Shown: positions 36,643-48,819 of the stretch, one piece after another
Numbering within the stretch: the first letter of the stretch is position 1
How the letters are laid out: every line of letters begins with the position of its first letter
Assembly: GCA_948567375.1 (NCBI GenBank)
Contig: OX419758.1
Span: 39,943,473-40,007,472, forward strand
Length of the DNA stretch: 64,000 bases
Origin: Lunularia cruciata
Taxonomy: Eukaryota; Streptophyta; Marchantiopsida; Lunulariales; Lunulariaceae
Direction: 5' to 3'
The notes under the pieces: model-generated
Databases searched by the model: none
The model's input: the letters and a program-made list of their open reading frames with translations, nothing else
What the model was told of the DNA's origin: nothing
Program-made: the position numbers and the translations under genes

Positions 36643-37038
36643 AATCCCAATTCCAAAGCTTGATCACCATAATCTAAACCTCCTTCACTATCAAAGCCCT
36701 AAAATACATCCACAATTATAATGCAAAATTCTGTCCTCAACAGCTGCATTGCTTGATAATATCCCACCTTATCTTAATCCTAGAAGCCTAATCACCATAA
36801 TTAGAAACTCATCTCTTGTCAAAACCACATAATACTTTCACAATTGTAATGCAAAAATCTTCCTCAATAGCTAGACTACCTGATAACACCCACCTTAATC
36901 CCAATCCCAAAACCTTGATCACCATAATTAGAACCTAATCACATAACCACAAAACCACCATAATCACATGTAATATTTCCATGATTGTAATGTAGAAATC
37001 TTTCCTCAATAGTTGCATTGCTTAATAACACTCACCTT
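36643..37038. repeat. Three imperfect tandem units of about 126-142 bp
   Basis: Units at 36643-36770, 36771-36896 and 36897-37038 each contain a TGATCACCATAAT-like block, then an ATTGTAATGCAAAAATC-like block, then CCTCAA(C/T)AG, and end in CACCTT. They are clearly diverged from one another. Confidence 0.8.
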
Positions 37039-37061
37039 CATGAGTTTCTCTCCCAAAGGGG

Positions 37062-37495
37062 AAATTCAAATGGTTGTTGATTCTTCTCAAATTTTTCATT
37101 TGCCATGATCTTTATATCTATGGAAAGCTCTTGAGAAGGTGCTTCCAATGAAATGAAGCATGCACTATTTGGATGAGTATTCATGGAGAAATTAGCCTAT
37201 CCATGAACTGCATGTTACCAAAGATATGGGAAAATAAAATTATAGGAATTAAACATAAGGGGATATCAACATATGGGAAATCAAGTTATGAGAAAAATAC
37301 TTAGCACAAGAATGATATTGGGTATAAAAAATAAAAGTCTAAGAAACAAATAAATTCAAATGGTTATAACTTCTTCTCTATATATGTTTGCGATCATCTT
37401 GGTTTCTATTGAAAACTCTTGGGAAGACACTTCAAACACGACAAAACATACCTCATTTTAATGAGTATTTATGGAGAAAACAACACTAACACAAA
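37062..37495. repeat. Direct repeat pair of about 145 bp
   Basis: 37062-37206 and 37352-37495 share AATTCAAATGGTT, then TCTATTGAAA/TCTATGGAAA with CTCTTG, and a closing GAGTATT(C/T)ATGGAGAAA. The two lie 290 bases apart. The next 100 bases repeat short AGATCAGCC/ATAGATAAG motifs. Confidence 0.7.
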
Positions 37496-38665
37496 CTGCC
37501 ACTACCTTAGCCAATAGATCTGCCTATAGTAGATAAGGCTATAGATAAGCCAATAGATCAGACTATAGTAGATCAGCCCATAGATAAGTCCATAATAGAT
37601 CAGCCAATATGAGTTAACCTTAACATAACACACATTATAGAAATTTAGAGAAATTATATTGAAATTTGTTTGTTTTAATGAGTAAGCAATACACTTTATA
37701 GCACCATGCCTTCAATGTGTTCTTTGGGTTGGAATGTTGGATCTGCTTAGGTTTCCTCCTTGGTTGGTCTTTCTATCATTACCTTTGGTTCTTGCTCAAG
37801 GCTAGGTGGTGCTCTTGGTTGATGGGAGGTTTTTGCTTCATTTTTGGGGTGATTCCTTTGTTGTTTTCTTGGCTCTTCATTTGGGGCCAATTGGGCATCT
37901 TGATATTTATTGACTTCTTCCTTTGAATTAGCCATGGATTCCTAAAGGGTGAATGATCAATGTCCTTCCTCTTCTTCTCTAAGTTCTTCTTTGGAAGAGA
38001 GATCAATTGCCTAAGTTGTCTTCTTGGTCATTTTGATGGTATTGTTGCCTTTGTTGGAGGAGCATGCTTATTCTTGATCTTTGGGTAATTCCCTTTTCTT
38101 CAATTAGCACAAAATTCTCAATTTCTACAAATTTTGTGTCCGCTTCTTGGTACTTCTTAATCATGGACCTCTCCTCAATCTATGAATTGAAGTATTGTTT
38201 GGTTGGAAGTGACTACAAATTCTCTTTCTTTACTCCTTTTTCAAGAGATTAGACCCATAAAAAAGGATCAAAAAGGGTACTAGATAGGTAGCTCCACTAT
38301 CTTCCTCAAAACCTTTGTGAAGGATCTTCACTTGATGGTAAAACATGTTGGCCCAATTCATTGGTTCTCTCTTTTGCATGTAGTAGAAGAAGACCGCTTG
38401 GTTATTTCTTAGGCAAGCTATTCAATTGTGTTTGAATAACTTCATAATGGCCTTCACCATTGCTCTTTGAGCTAGATCCCTATAACTTCCTACTTACAAT
38501 CCATTATTCTTTAGGTGCTATTGTACCAAGGTAGCCTTAATATCACTAATCAAGTACTTGTCTTTGGACTTTATGTCAAATATTATAGCCATTCTCTTTC
38601 CTACATCTACACCAATTACAATCTTGTAGTTCTTTTGGTCTTGTTGTAAGGATTTCCTCTCAAAC

Positions 38666-39104
38666 TATAATAATATGGAGTTAGCATATAGGTTAGTATA
38701 AGCTAATGAGTTAATAGTCTAAGCTGAAAATAGCAAAAAGAAGTTAAATTAGCCTAAGAATGTGCAAAAAGTATCGAGAAAACTTGTGGGTAGAATATTC
38801 TAGAGCACTTAAGAAGCTTCTTGGGAAGAAGCTTTTAGGAACTTTATGAGGGTAGAGTAACTTGTATATCAAGTTGATGGCCAACTTAGCTTCTATGCCA
38901 AGTAAATGACTATCTTAGCTTGCAATCCAAGTAAGGTGGCTTTGAGAAGGAACCTTCCTTGGGAATCTTATACCTAGATTACCTATAAATACCCAAGCCA
39001 AGCTAAAGCTAGGCTAGGATTTAAAATTTACCTCACTTGAAAGTTCCATTATGATCTTATGCTCCAATCTTCTATTCTCATATTTCTCTCCTCTATCTTT
39101 TACA
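38666..39104 (+). repeat. 5' LTR of element E
   Basis: 439 bp, starting TATAATAATATGGAGTTAG (3' LTR: TGTAATAATATGGAGTTAG) and ending TTTTACA before the primer-binding-like site. A TATA-like CTATAAATACC lies at 38983-38993. Several GAAnnTTC dyads lie upstream (near 38793, 38812 and 38950). Confidence 0.85.
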
Positions 39105-39117
39105 TTGGTATTAAAGT
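39105..39117 (+). other. Primer-binding-site-like sequence of element E
   Basis: TTGGTATTAAAGT lies directly after the 5' LTR and resembles the initiator-methionine tRNA complement (TGGTATCAGAGC) used by many plant LTR elements. Confidence 0.65.
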
Positions 39118-41537
39118 AAAAATGGGATGGATGTGATCTATGGACCACTAAATATTTTTCTCCCAAATCATTGAGATTTCCATGTCCATGTATTACCAAA
39201 GAATCATTTCATGCTTTGGGCATAATTTTTTGAACATAATCACCTTGTTTGATGAACCATTGATACTTTTGATTGTAACTTATAGGGGTGGTAGACATGT
39301 TGCATCTATGTGTTAACTTAGATAACTGCAAGGAGGTAGTTTGATAGAGTAGTATTCATGGCGATGATGCTCAAAGTTATCATTATTATGTAATAACAAA
39401 TTGAGCACCCTACTCAATTGTTGGAAGAGAAAGATCATCAATAACAAGAGTACATAGATAGAGGAGCATTTTGAGAAGGAGAAGAGAAATTTTATTTTCA
39501 AAGTCAAAGGTATTTGAAGGTAAGAATATTCCAAGTATAGTAAAGAATTTTGTAGTTGATTCCAAATATTATTTTAAAGCTACAAATCTTCAAGATGAAT
39601 AGAGATAAATTCTCTTGGCTTCAAGCCAATTAGATGAAGTAGTAAAACTATGGTGGCAATTCTAGATGGATCAAGCTCAAAATTATTTTGTTATGTCAAT
39701 CTTAGATATGGGAAAAATTCAAGAGAATAATAATTAGGAAATTCTAAGTGGTAAATGTTACACAAGCCGCATGAGAAAGATTGATAAAATTGAAGTAGAT
39801 TAGTTCAATGAGGAGCTATATTATTCAATTCCAAAACACTTTAGTGCAAGTTCCAAACATACTAGAAGGTGAAGCTTTGGATAAATTTATGAGGGGCTTA
39901 AAATCATACACCAAATTAGAAGTGACCATGCAAGAGCCCAAACACTTGGAAGAAGCCATGCAATTGGTTGAGCACTTTGATTTCTTGGTTGTTACAACTT
40001 GGTCTCAACCTAGACCTGCAAAAAACCTACAAACATCCCACCCATAGGTGGAAGAGCCAACACCAATGGAGATTTATACCATCCAATATAGACCATTTGG
40101 CACAATAGATAGAGAAAAATTATAACAAAATGGTGAATTTTTTTTATCACCAAATAGGATATCACATTATTGAATATCCAACTAGGAATGGATGACCTCA
40201 ACCTATTGTCCAAATAGAGTTCTTGGAATATGAAGATCAGAGAAACAAAGAATCACAAACCACTTATTGGAACTTTATTTGTTCCAACAATATTGAAGGC
40301 TAGACTTAAACAAATTTGATACACTTGCAAGGTATGATATCCAATTGTTGTAGTAAGACTTTGCTTGATTTTGGAAATTCAAAGAATTGTGTATTTATGC
40401 AATTAGCAAAAGAATTATATCCTTATCAAGCAAATAGTTGGTATTAGATTGATGATAGTTGATGAAAGAAATGATTATGCATTTTGTACCTCACGTCCTA
40501 TTATATTCAAGATTGTGAAGGAGTATTTAGATTCTATGAGGTCTATAGTAGCTCCTCTACACTATGATGTAATTCTTGGTCTGACGCCTTGGCTTGAACA
40601 TCATAAAGTTCAATTTGATTGAACCCAAGGACAAATTCAAGTATAACACCAAGGTAAGAATTATTGATTAGGTTGTTTGGCACCTTTAAGTAAAACACAT
40701 AAAAAAGTTATTCCTAAAATGAGAAGTTTGTCAATATAGTAGCTATGGAGCAAGCTCTAGAGAAAGATACTCCTAGTTTTGTTGTGTGGATCAAGCCAAT
40801 TGTGCAAGGAGAATATGATGACTGTAAGCAACCTCAAAAAGTAGTGGTTGATCAAAAAGTAGTGGTTGATCAAATAGTGCAAGAGTTTTTAGATGTATTT
40901 CCAAATGATCTTTCAAAAGAGTTACTTTTTGATCAAGATATGCTTTTCAAGATCAAGCTAATGCTAAGAAGTACTCTTATGAGTAAACCAATCTAAAGGC
41001 TCGCACTAAAGGAGAGAGAGTTAAAAGTGCTTCAAATTACACTAACTAAGTTGTCAAGAAGGGATTTCATACAACATAGTACATCTTCTTGGGAGCACTT
41101 ACTCTTTGTATCAAAGAAGGATGGATGACTTTGATTTTGTATTGATTATCATGGCCTTAATAAACAAAACATGAAGAATGTATATCCCTTGCCTCAAATT
41201 GATGACTTGTTGGACCAATTGAGTGGAGCACAATACTTTTCCAAGTTGGATATTTGAAGCAATTATTAAAAGATTCCCATTGATAGGGAGGATGTGCAAA
41301 AAATTACTTTTTGCATGAGGTATAGGCATTTTACCTTTTGGGCTCATAAATAATCTAGAAGTTTTCATATATCAAATGCATTGGGTGTTGAATGTGTTAT
41401 TGGATTGATTATGTTAATGGTGTTCTTGGATGATATTTTAATTTTTAGTAAGATGGAGGCAAAACATAAGATCATGTGCGAGAAGTCCTAAGACAACTCT
41501 GCCAATGGAAATTTTACCACAAGCAATTGAAATGTGT

Positions 41538-42271
41538 TGTAATACCACAAGCTAGCCATATGATTTAAATGTGAAATTTGGTTTGGTAACATCTAGAATG
41601 GTGTTATACATGATGGTCAAAATAGATTAGATAGAAGTTTCACCAAAAGAGTACTTCTACTAATAGAGTAGAAACCAAAATAGACTTGAGAACCTTAGAA
41701 CCAATAGCTAGACATATGATTTAGAGGTGAGAATTGGTTTGGTAACATCTGGAAGGATGTTACACATGATGGACAAAACAGATTAGAAAGAGGTATCACC
41801 AAAAGTGAACTTCTACTAATAGAGTAGGAACCAAATATTCCTAAAATCTTTGAAGGCAATTTCGGAGGCCTAAACGGATGAATTAGGCCTCAAAAATGTG
41901 TAGATTCCCCCCTAATAGAGGAGAGGCTGGTCTTCCCTCCCCCTGGTTTGTCTCATCGAGAGCTTTCCAATGGTACCTTACTCATGTGAATCTGAGACTC
42001 TTATATGAAGATTCCTTAAAAGACTCCCTCTGGTCAAAACTTGTTTGACCAACTAGATAGGACCTAGACCAACATGTCACCCATCCAAGTAAGTAATCCA
42101 AGCATGGAGCTTGACGACATGTCATCTATCTGTGTGCCTAATCCTATGGTGGAGCTTCCTTGGAGGAGATCCTCTTTGTCTATATAATAAAGAGAAGGTG
42201 CTCCTTTGGAGCACCGAATGTTGAGTGTATAATCTGTGTTTTCTCTCTTCTCTTGTCCTTGGAGTATTACA
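41538..42271 (+). repeat. 5' LTR of the family A element
   Basis: 734 bp, TGTAATAC...GTATTACA. It contains a 156-bp tandem duplication (first unit 41551-41706, second from 41707), an inverted repeat GAGGCCTAA...TTAGGCCTC near 41868-41892, and a TATA-like TATATAATAAAGA at 42180-42192. Confidence 0.93.
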
Positions 42272-42272
42272 A

Positions 42273-42287
42273 TGGTATCAAAGCGAG
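42273..42287 (+). other. Primer-binding-site-like sequence of the family A element
   Basis: TGGTATCAAAGCGAG begins two bases after the LTR end and fits an initiator-methionine tRNA primer with small differences. Confidence 0.8.
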
Positions 42288-42856
42288 TGTCTTAGTCCAA
42301 GAGAGTGGATCACCCCTCTTGGAAGAGCATAAACTATTGAAATTGAGTAATTTGAGGTGGAGAACATAGAGTAATTGTTAGACTTAGGAAGGGTTTTAGA
42401 GAGCAGACGGGATGGATGCACCGAGAGGACAATTTCTTGCACCTAGCTTTCTATTCTTGAATCCATTTCACATCAATTTTATGTATATCTAGCATGAGAA
42501 AATGAGGGTATTGCTAGTTTATTACTTTGGCACAAAATTCATGGATAGGGTGATGAACTCACTAAACCCAGTGATTCTACCTGTGGTGATATATGACAAA
42601 GAGTGGGATTTGACAATCTACATTCTATTATGATAATATGGATGTGAATGTCCCAAATCCTCTTCCTTTCAACACTCAAGTAGAAATCTGTTATGTAGTG
42701 AGACCAAAAGTGATGTTTAGAGATTTTGTGGTTAGGAATTTTGGCAAGGAGTATTATCAACGAGTGATAGCTTTTGAGATCCCAATGGTAGTTCCGATAG
42801 TTTGTGCACCTTCCAGAGTGATCATATTGACTCTATATTGAAGTAGACATTAGCAA

Positions 42857-45800
42857 TTGAGTGTTGCAGGAACCATAGATCCGCAATTGCAAGAGCTGGT
42901 GCAAGGAATGCAAGGGATGTTGAATGAATTTCAAGAGATTAAGATGACCATGGAGACATTACAAAGTCAAGTGAAAATCCTCAAGAACAATCAAGCCATG
43001 CAAGAAGAAGAGCCGTCTCAAAACCTAATACCTACAACGGAAGTACTTGGAGAGGCAATTGTGCCTACAAACCCTATCAATGATGAAGCCACATTGCAAC
43101 TTCAGATGAAGAAGACCTGCAACATCGAGCCTTACATGGAGCAACGTATGATGGGAGTAGGGCAACATATGATGGGAGTAGTGGAAAATTGGATCTTGAG
43201 AATGAATCGATACTTCCAATTGTTCTCAATAGAGATCACGGAGCATGCTGCAGGCATGTTTGCATGTGGGTACTTGACCGATAAAGCCCTTACATGGTAT
43301 GATGCTTGGGAATGATCCATGTTGGTAGAGAGAAGGGAAGTCACATGGACAATAATGCAAGAAGGATTGCTGAGGAATTTCCAATTGGTGGATTTTGTAC
43401 AGATGGCTTGAACCCAACTATGGGGATTGAGACAAAAGAATAACATACAAGAGTATGTGGAGGCATTTCAAGATCTACAAGTTGCAATAACAGACATGAG
43501 TCCAACAGAGGCTCTCGATAATTTCAAAAGAGGGTTAAAGGAGCGGATTTGCAAAGAAGTCATGTGCAAAATCTTTGCACGGTATTTGAAGGCATTGCTT
43601 GTGCACAAAGAATAGCAGGAGCATTGGGTGGAGGTGAAGGAGTAGTTCCACCTCAACATTATCGGGCAAAAATGCCACACATGGGTGGACCAGTACCAAT
43701 GGAATTGGGCAACCTTTGATTTCAAGATCAAGGAGCACGACCGCTTCAAGGGGAGCGTGGAAGGGTAGAAGAACAAAGAGATAGAGTCCCACAAGGAGAA
43801 GGAACTCAAGGAGAACAATGCCATTGTTACAATTGTGGCCGTATTGGGCACATATCTACCAACTATCACACTTGTTTCCCTAGAGGCTCTCGGCCTTCGT
43901 ACAGGCAATTTTTGAACAACATGGAGAGGCGCATTGAAGAGAAGGAGATGGAAATCACTTTGGAAAACAAAGATTGCATGTAAATGTACCTTACGGCCTT
44001 ATTGGCTCAATGAGGAAGAAGACTAATGCACAAAGATCCCAAAAGGCAACCTTACAATTGATTTTCATGAATGGAGTCCTAGAAGGCAATCAAGTGAGAG
44101 TATTAATTGATCCGGGAGCAACAAAGAATTTCTTATCTCGTTGTGTTGCAATAAGATTGGGAATGTATCTAGAGAAGGATAGGAGTGAAGAAGTAGAGTT
44201 GCCTAATGGGCAAACATAGAGGATTGAATCATTACCTAGACGGGTAACACTCTCTATAGGAGAATATCAGGAAGCAATTGAGTGGCGAGTGATACAATTA
44301 GCTCATTATGATGCAATCTCAGGCATACCATGGATGGAGCATTACAACCCTATGGTAGATTGGAGGAAGAAAGTAGTGAGAACCCACCAATGGTCAATCA
44401 ATGGAGTTAAAGAAAAATCACCCAAGCAGGATTTGCCTCTATATGTCATAGGGACGGCAACTGTCTGTAAGACCAATAAATGTTTCATGGGTCTAATAAG
44501 AGAAGTCCAGAGTGTACAACTCAATGGACAAGTTCCTAAGAAATTGAAGGCTGTGGTGGATGAATTTCAAGATGTCTTTCTCGATGATCTACCCTTAGGA
44601 TTACCACCAAAAAGGAGAGTAGATCATAAAATTGAGACACTCCCATGGAAGAAACCTCCTTGTAAGGCCTCATATTGCCTATCACCTCATGAGTTAGAGG
44701 AGTGTAAGACTCAAATTGAGGAGATGCTACAGAAGAGGTTCATCCAACCTAGCATTTCACCATATGGAGCTCCTATCTTGTTTGTGAAGAAGAAGGATAG
44801 TACAATGCGCATGTGCATTGACTATTGAGGTCTCAATCAGCAAACAATGAAGAACAAATACCCCTTATCTCGCATGGATGACTTGTTTGATCAACTCCAT
44901 GGAGCAAGATATTCACCAAATTGGACTTGCAGAGCGGTTACAATCAAATCCAAATTGTAGAGGAAGATGTGTACAAAATTGCCTTCCAAACTAGGTATGG
45001 CCACTTTGAGTATCTTGTGATGCCTTTTGGCCTCACCAATGCACCTGCCACTTTCATGAGTCTAATGAATGACATATTTTGTCCATACTTGGATCAGTCT
45101 GTTATCGTCTTCTTGGACGATATCTTAGTATACAGTAGCATGATGATGGAACACAAACAACATCTATAAGAAATCCTCCAGATTCTAAGTCAAAATCAAT
45201 TGTATGCCAAAATCTCAAAGTGCGAGTTTGGCAGGTCTGAAGTAGACTACTTGGGGCATAAAGTAAGTGCAAAGGGCATTCAAGTATTGACAGTTAAAAT
45301 AAAGGTCATTAAAAAATGGCATGCCCCAAAAGATCAAACTCAACTCAAGAGCTTCTTGGGATTGATGGGATTCTATTGTAGATTTGTCAAGGACTTCTCC
45401 AAGGTTGCACAGCCTTTAACAACACTACTTGGCAAGGGGAAGAAGTGGACATGGGGAACCGCACAAGAGTTAGCTTTACAAGAATTGAAAGCCGCCTTGC
45501 TACATGCGCCAATCTTGAAGTGGTATGACCCAAAACGACCAATCAAGTTGGCTATAGATGCATCAAGCGTAGCAATAAGAGTAGTCCTACAACAAGAGTG
45601 GCATGACGGATGGCATCCAATTGCATATTTCTCTTGAAAGTTGTTACCGATAGGGCGCAACTACCACACCACAGAATGAGAAGAGCTGGCCATTGTTCTG
45701 GCAACCAAGCATTGGAAGCACTATTTGGGCAAGAAGGCATTTGTAGTAGAGACATACCACAAACCTCTAGTCTACCTCGAGACATAGAAGGATCTATCTC

Positions 45801-48070
45801 ATCACCAGATTTGGTAAGTAGAGTGGCAACAATGCTTCAACATGTCAATCACCTACATGGAAGGTAAGAAGCAACTTGCAGATGGATTCACCCGCATGCC
45901 AATGGCAAACAACTTGGTGACAAAGGTTAAGATTAACTATAAATTCTGGCTGCTACAAAAACTGATCCGTAGATTGTAGAAGCATAATCATCCAAAGGCG
46001 TTACCAACACCCAAGGACTCACCTTTTGTGATGGCAGATTATGGATCCCAAATGTCCTTGAATTATGCACCACCATTCTAGCGGAATGTCATGATTTGGC
46101 CATTGTAGGTCATGTTAGAGTGGACAAGACTTTGGATGCAATCCAATGCCATTACTATTGGCCCAAGATGAGCAACAATGTGATGGACTACATGTGCAGC
46201 TGCCTACTTTGTCAATAGAACAAAGCCTCTAATCAAGCTCCTGCACGGCTCTTTCAACCTCTTCCCACGCCTACCCAATGTTGGGAACAAGTGAGTATGG
46301 ATCTCGTCTGTGAATTACCCAAGACCACCTCAAGGTTTGACTCCATCGTGGTCGTTGTGGACCGGCTCAAAAAAATGATTCATGTACGCCCTACCACCAA
46401 GGATGTGACCTCTCCACAACTAGCTCAATTATATTTAGATGCAGTCTTCTCTCACCATGGCCTGTCTAGAGTACTTATCACCGATAGAGGCACTCAATTC
46501 ACTAGTTTGTTTTGGCAAATACTCTTTGGTTTCTTCAAAACCAAGTTGGCCATGTGCACAGCTTACCACCTACAAACACATGGCCAAATAGAGCGGGCTA
46601 ATCGCACGATTGAAGACATGTTACACAACTTTACCTTAGAAGAGCAAGAGAGTTGGGACTGTAACACCCATTTGTGCATGTGTGTGGTATTGTGATATTT
46701 AGCTTGGTATTACAAGTATTTAAGAGATATTATTTAAATAGAGATAAAGGATGGTTTTGTATTAGTCATGGTTAGCTAAAGTTAGTCATAGCTAAGATAG
46801 AGGGGACCTTACTTTAGAGGAAGTAGAAAAGATGAGCAACACTATTTTGGACTTTAGTGTGTTGACTTGGTATTATTCCTAGGTGTTTGGCTTTGAGGAA
46901 AGAGTTGAGAACTCTTGGGCCTGCAAGCCTTTTTGTTTTGGATTCTTCTTTAGTCCAAGGATAGCTCATGTGAAGGAATCCTTGACTTAGTGGTTGGGTC
47001 AAGATAAGACCACATGCTTAGGGGAATATGCCCATGTGAATGGATATTCCTTTCTACTTTTTGACTTTACTTGACTTTTAGTCTAGTAACTTGAGTTACT
47101 ACGGTAATTAGTAACTTTGGTATGTAACTATTTCACAAGTATATAAACAAGGGGTGAGGAGGTACTCATCATCCTTTCATTTGCAACTATCTCTCTCTCA
47201 TTGAGTTCTCTGGTGAGCAATGTCTTGAGTCTTGGAGTGTTAGCCTTGGAGGAGTATGATGGAGTTGGGGTTCCTTGCCTTCTTAGTCCATGGTGCGCTA
47301 CCATAATAGCCATCAGAGGTTCATCCTGAGTGAGAGACAGGCCGGCTCACAGGACACCCTACTCCTATTGGTAGAATTCACTTACAATAATTCAGTGAAT
47401 GCATCCACCCAAGTCACTCCATTCTTCCTCATGTATGGTGAACATCCCTTCACACCTTCTAGCTTGATGAAGATCCGTCTAGTGGCTACCAAGGTTGATG
47501 CCATCAACACATTTGTTTTAAGAATCCAACAAGGTGTGGAGAGCACCAAGCATAGGTTACAGATTGCACAAAATTGACAGAACCAATATGCTGATGCACA
47601 CCATAGGCACATGGAGTTCAATGTTGGGGATCAAGTGTGGCTATCAACAACCAACCTCACATTAGTTGGACCTTGTAAGCTCAGACCTCGTTTTATTGGG
47701 CCTTTCTTGATTCTTCATTGTGTCGGCACTATGGCCCATCACCTTGAGCTACCACCACACATGAAGATCTATCTAGTGTTCTATGTTTCCCTACTACGCA
47801 AATATGCTCCCCGATCAGGCCAAGGTCATTCCACACAAGACATTCGACCTTGTCCGACACTCATTGATGGCATAGAAGAATATGAAGTGGAGTGTATTCT
47901 CCAAAAATGCATGCGTGGTACTCGCCATCCACGGGTGGACTATCTTGTATAGTGGAAAGGTTACCTCCTCTATGAAGCAACATGGGAGCCTACTGCCAAT
48001 TTGACACATGCACCGGTGTTGGTGCAAGCATTTGAGCAACAATTGCACAATGAGGACGTTGCATCTTAAA
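42857..48070 (+). pseudogene. Gag-pol remnants of the family A element
   Basis: The coding region runs gag, protease, reverse transcriptase, RNase H, integrase, chromodomain, the order of Ty3/gypsy chromoviruses. Long stretches are still readable, for example the integrase core around 46291-46655 (SMDLVCELPKT; HHGLSRVLITDRGTQF). The region has several breaks and is interrupted by solo LTR B2. The chromodomain is known in this clade to steer integration towards marked chromatin. Confidence 0.9.
46660..47351 (+). mobile_element. Solo LTR of family B (copy B2) within the family A integrase region
   Basis: 692 bp, from TGTAACACC to GGCTCACA, flanked by GGAC at 46656-46659 and 47352-47355. It may instead be a 5-bp GGGAC/AGGAC duplication if the LTR ends one base earlier. 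It aligns with B1. The integrase reading resumes after it (LVEFTYNNS). It must be younger than the host element. Confidence 0.9.
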
Positions 48071-48082
48071 AGGAGTGAGGTC

Positions 48083-48819
48083 TATAATACCACAAGCTAG
48101 CCATATGATTTAAATGTAAAATTTGGTTTGGTAACATCTAGAATGATGTTATACATGATGGTCAAAATAAATCAGATAGAAGTTTCACCAAAAGAGTACT
48201 TCTACTAATAGAGCAAAAACCGAAATAGACTTGAGAACCTTAGAACCAATAGCTAGACATATGATTTAGAGGTGAGAATTGGTTTGGTAACATCTAGAAG
48301 GATGTTACACATGATGGACTAAACAGATCAGAAAGAGGTATCACCAAAAGGGGACTTCTATTAATAGAGTAGAAACCAAAATATACCTAAAATCTTTGAA
48401 GGCAATTTCAAAGGCCTAAACGGATGAATTAGGCCTCAAAAATGTGCAGACTTCCCCCCTAACAAAGGAGAGGCTGGCCCTCTCTCCCCCTTGGTTTGTT
48501 TCATCGAGAGCTTTCTAATGGTACCTTACTCATGTGATTTTGAGACTACTATAGGAAGATTCCCTAAAAGATTCCCTCCGGTCAAAGCTTGTTTGACCAA
48601 CTAGATAGGACCTAGACCAACATGTCACCCATCCAAGTAAGTAATCCAAGCATGAAGCTTGATGACATGTCACCTATCTGTGTGCCTAATCCTATGGTGG
48701 AGCTTCCTTGGAGGAGATCCTCTTTGTCTATATAATAAAGAGAAGGTGCTCCTTTGGGGCACCAAATGTTGAGTGTGTAATTTGTGTTTTCTCTCTTCTC
48801 TTGTCCTTGGAGTATTACA
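48083..48819 (+). repeat. 3' LTR of the family A element
   Basis: 737 bp, starting TATAATACCACAAGC after the purine-rich tract and ending GTATTACA. It has the same internal tandem duplication and inverted repeat as the 5' LTR. Confidence 0.93.

Larger units (their letters stand above)
35240..38665 (-). pseudogene. Unassigned, decayed coding-like sequence on the minus strand
   Basis: Minus-strand frames have protein-like composition, for example a charged, coiled-coil-like stretch at about 35768-35930 (KKAKEEKEKEELAKV) and a Lys/Pro-rich one at 37747-37935. I recognise no family. Similar minus-strand coding-like DNA occurs beyond element E at 52019-52243, so E may have inserted into this unit. 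It could be an unknown retroelement or a decayed host gene. Confidence 0.35.
41538..48819 (+). mobile_element. Family A Ty3/gypsy chromovirus with both LTRs (broken; holds a family B solo LTR)
   Basis: LTRs at 41538-42271 and 48083-48819. Flanking TGTGT/TGTGC is a 5-bp target duplication with one difference. A primer-binding-like TGGTATCAAAGCGAG lies at 42273 and a purine-rich AAAAGGAGTGAGG lies just before the 3' LTR. Parts in order: gag with a CCHC-type knuckle near 43.82 kb; protease (LIDPGATKNF, near 44.1 kb); reverse transcriptase (44.67-45.17 kb, FLDDILVYS); RNase H (45.35-45.9 kb); integrase zinc-binding and core (46.09-46.66 kb, resuming after the insert at 47.36 kb); chromodomain (47.87-48.03 kb). 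It is the best preserved element here but has several breaks. By eye about 26 differences lie in the first 430 bases of the two LTRs, mostly transitions, suggesting an age of a few million years at common plant rates. Confidence 0.93.
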
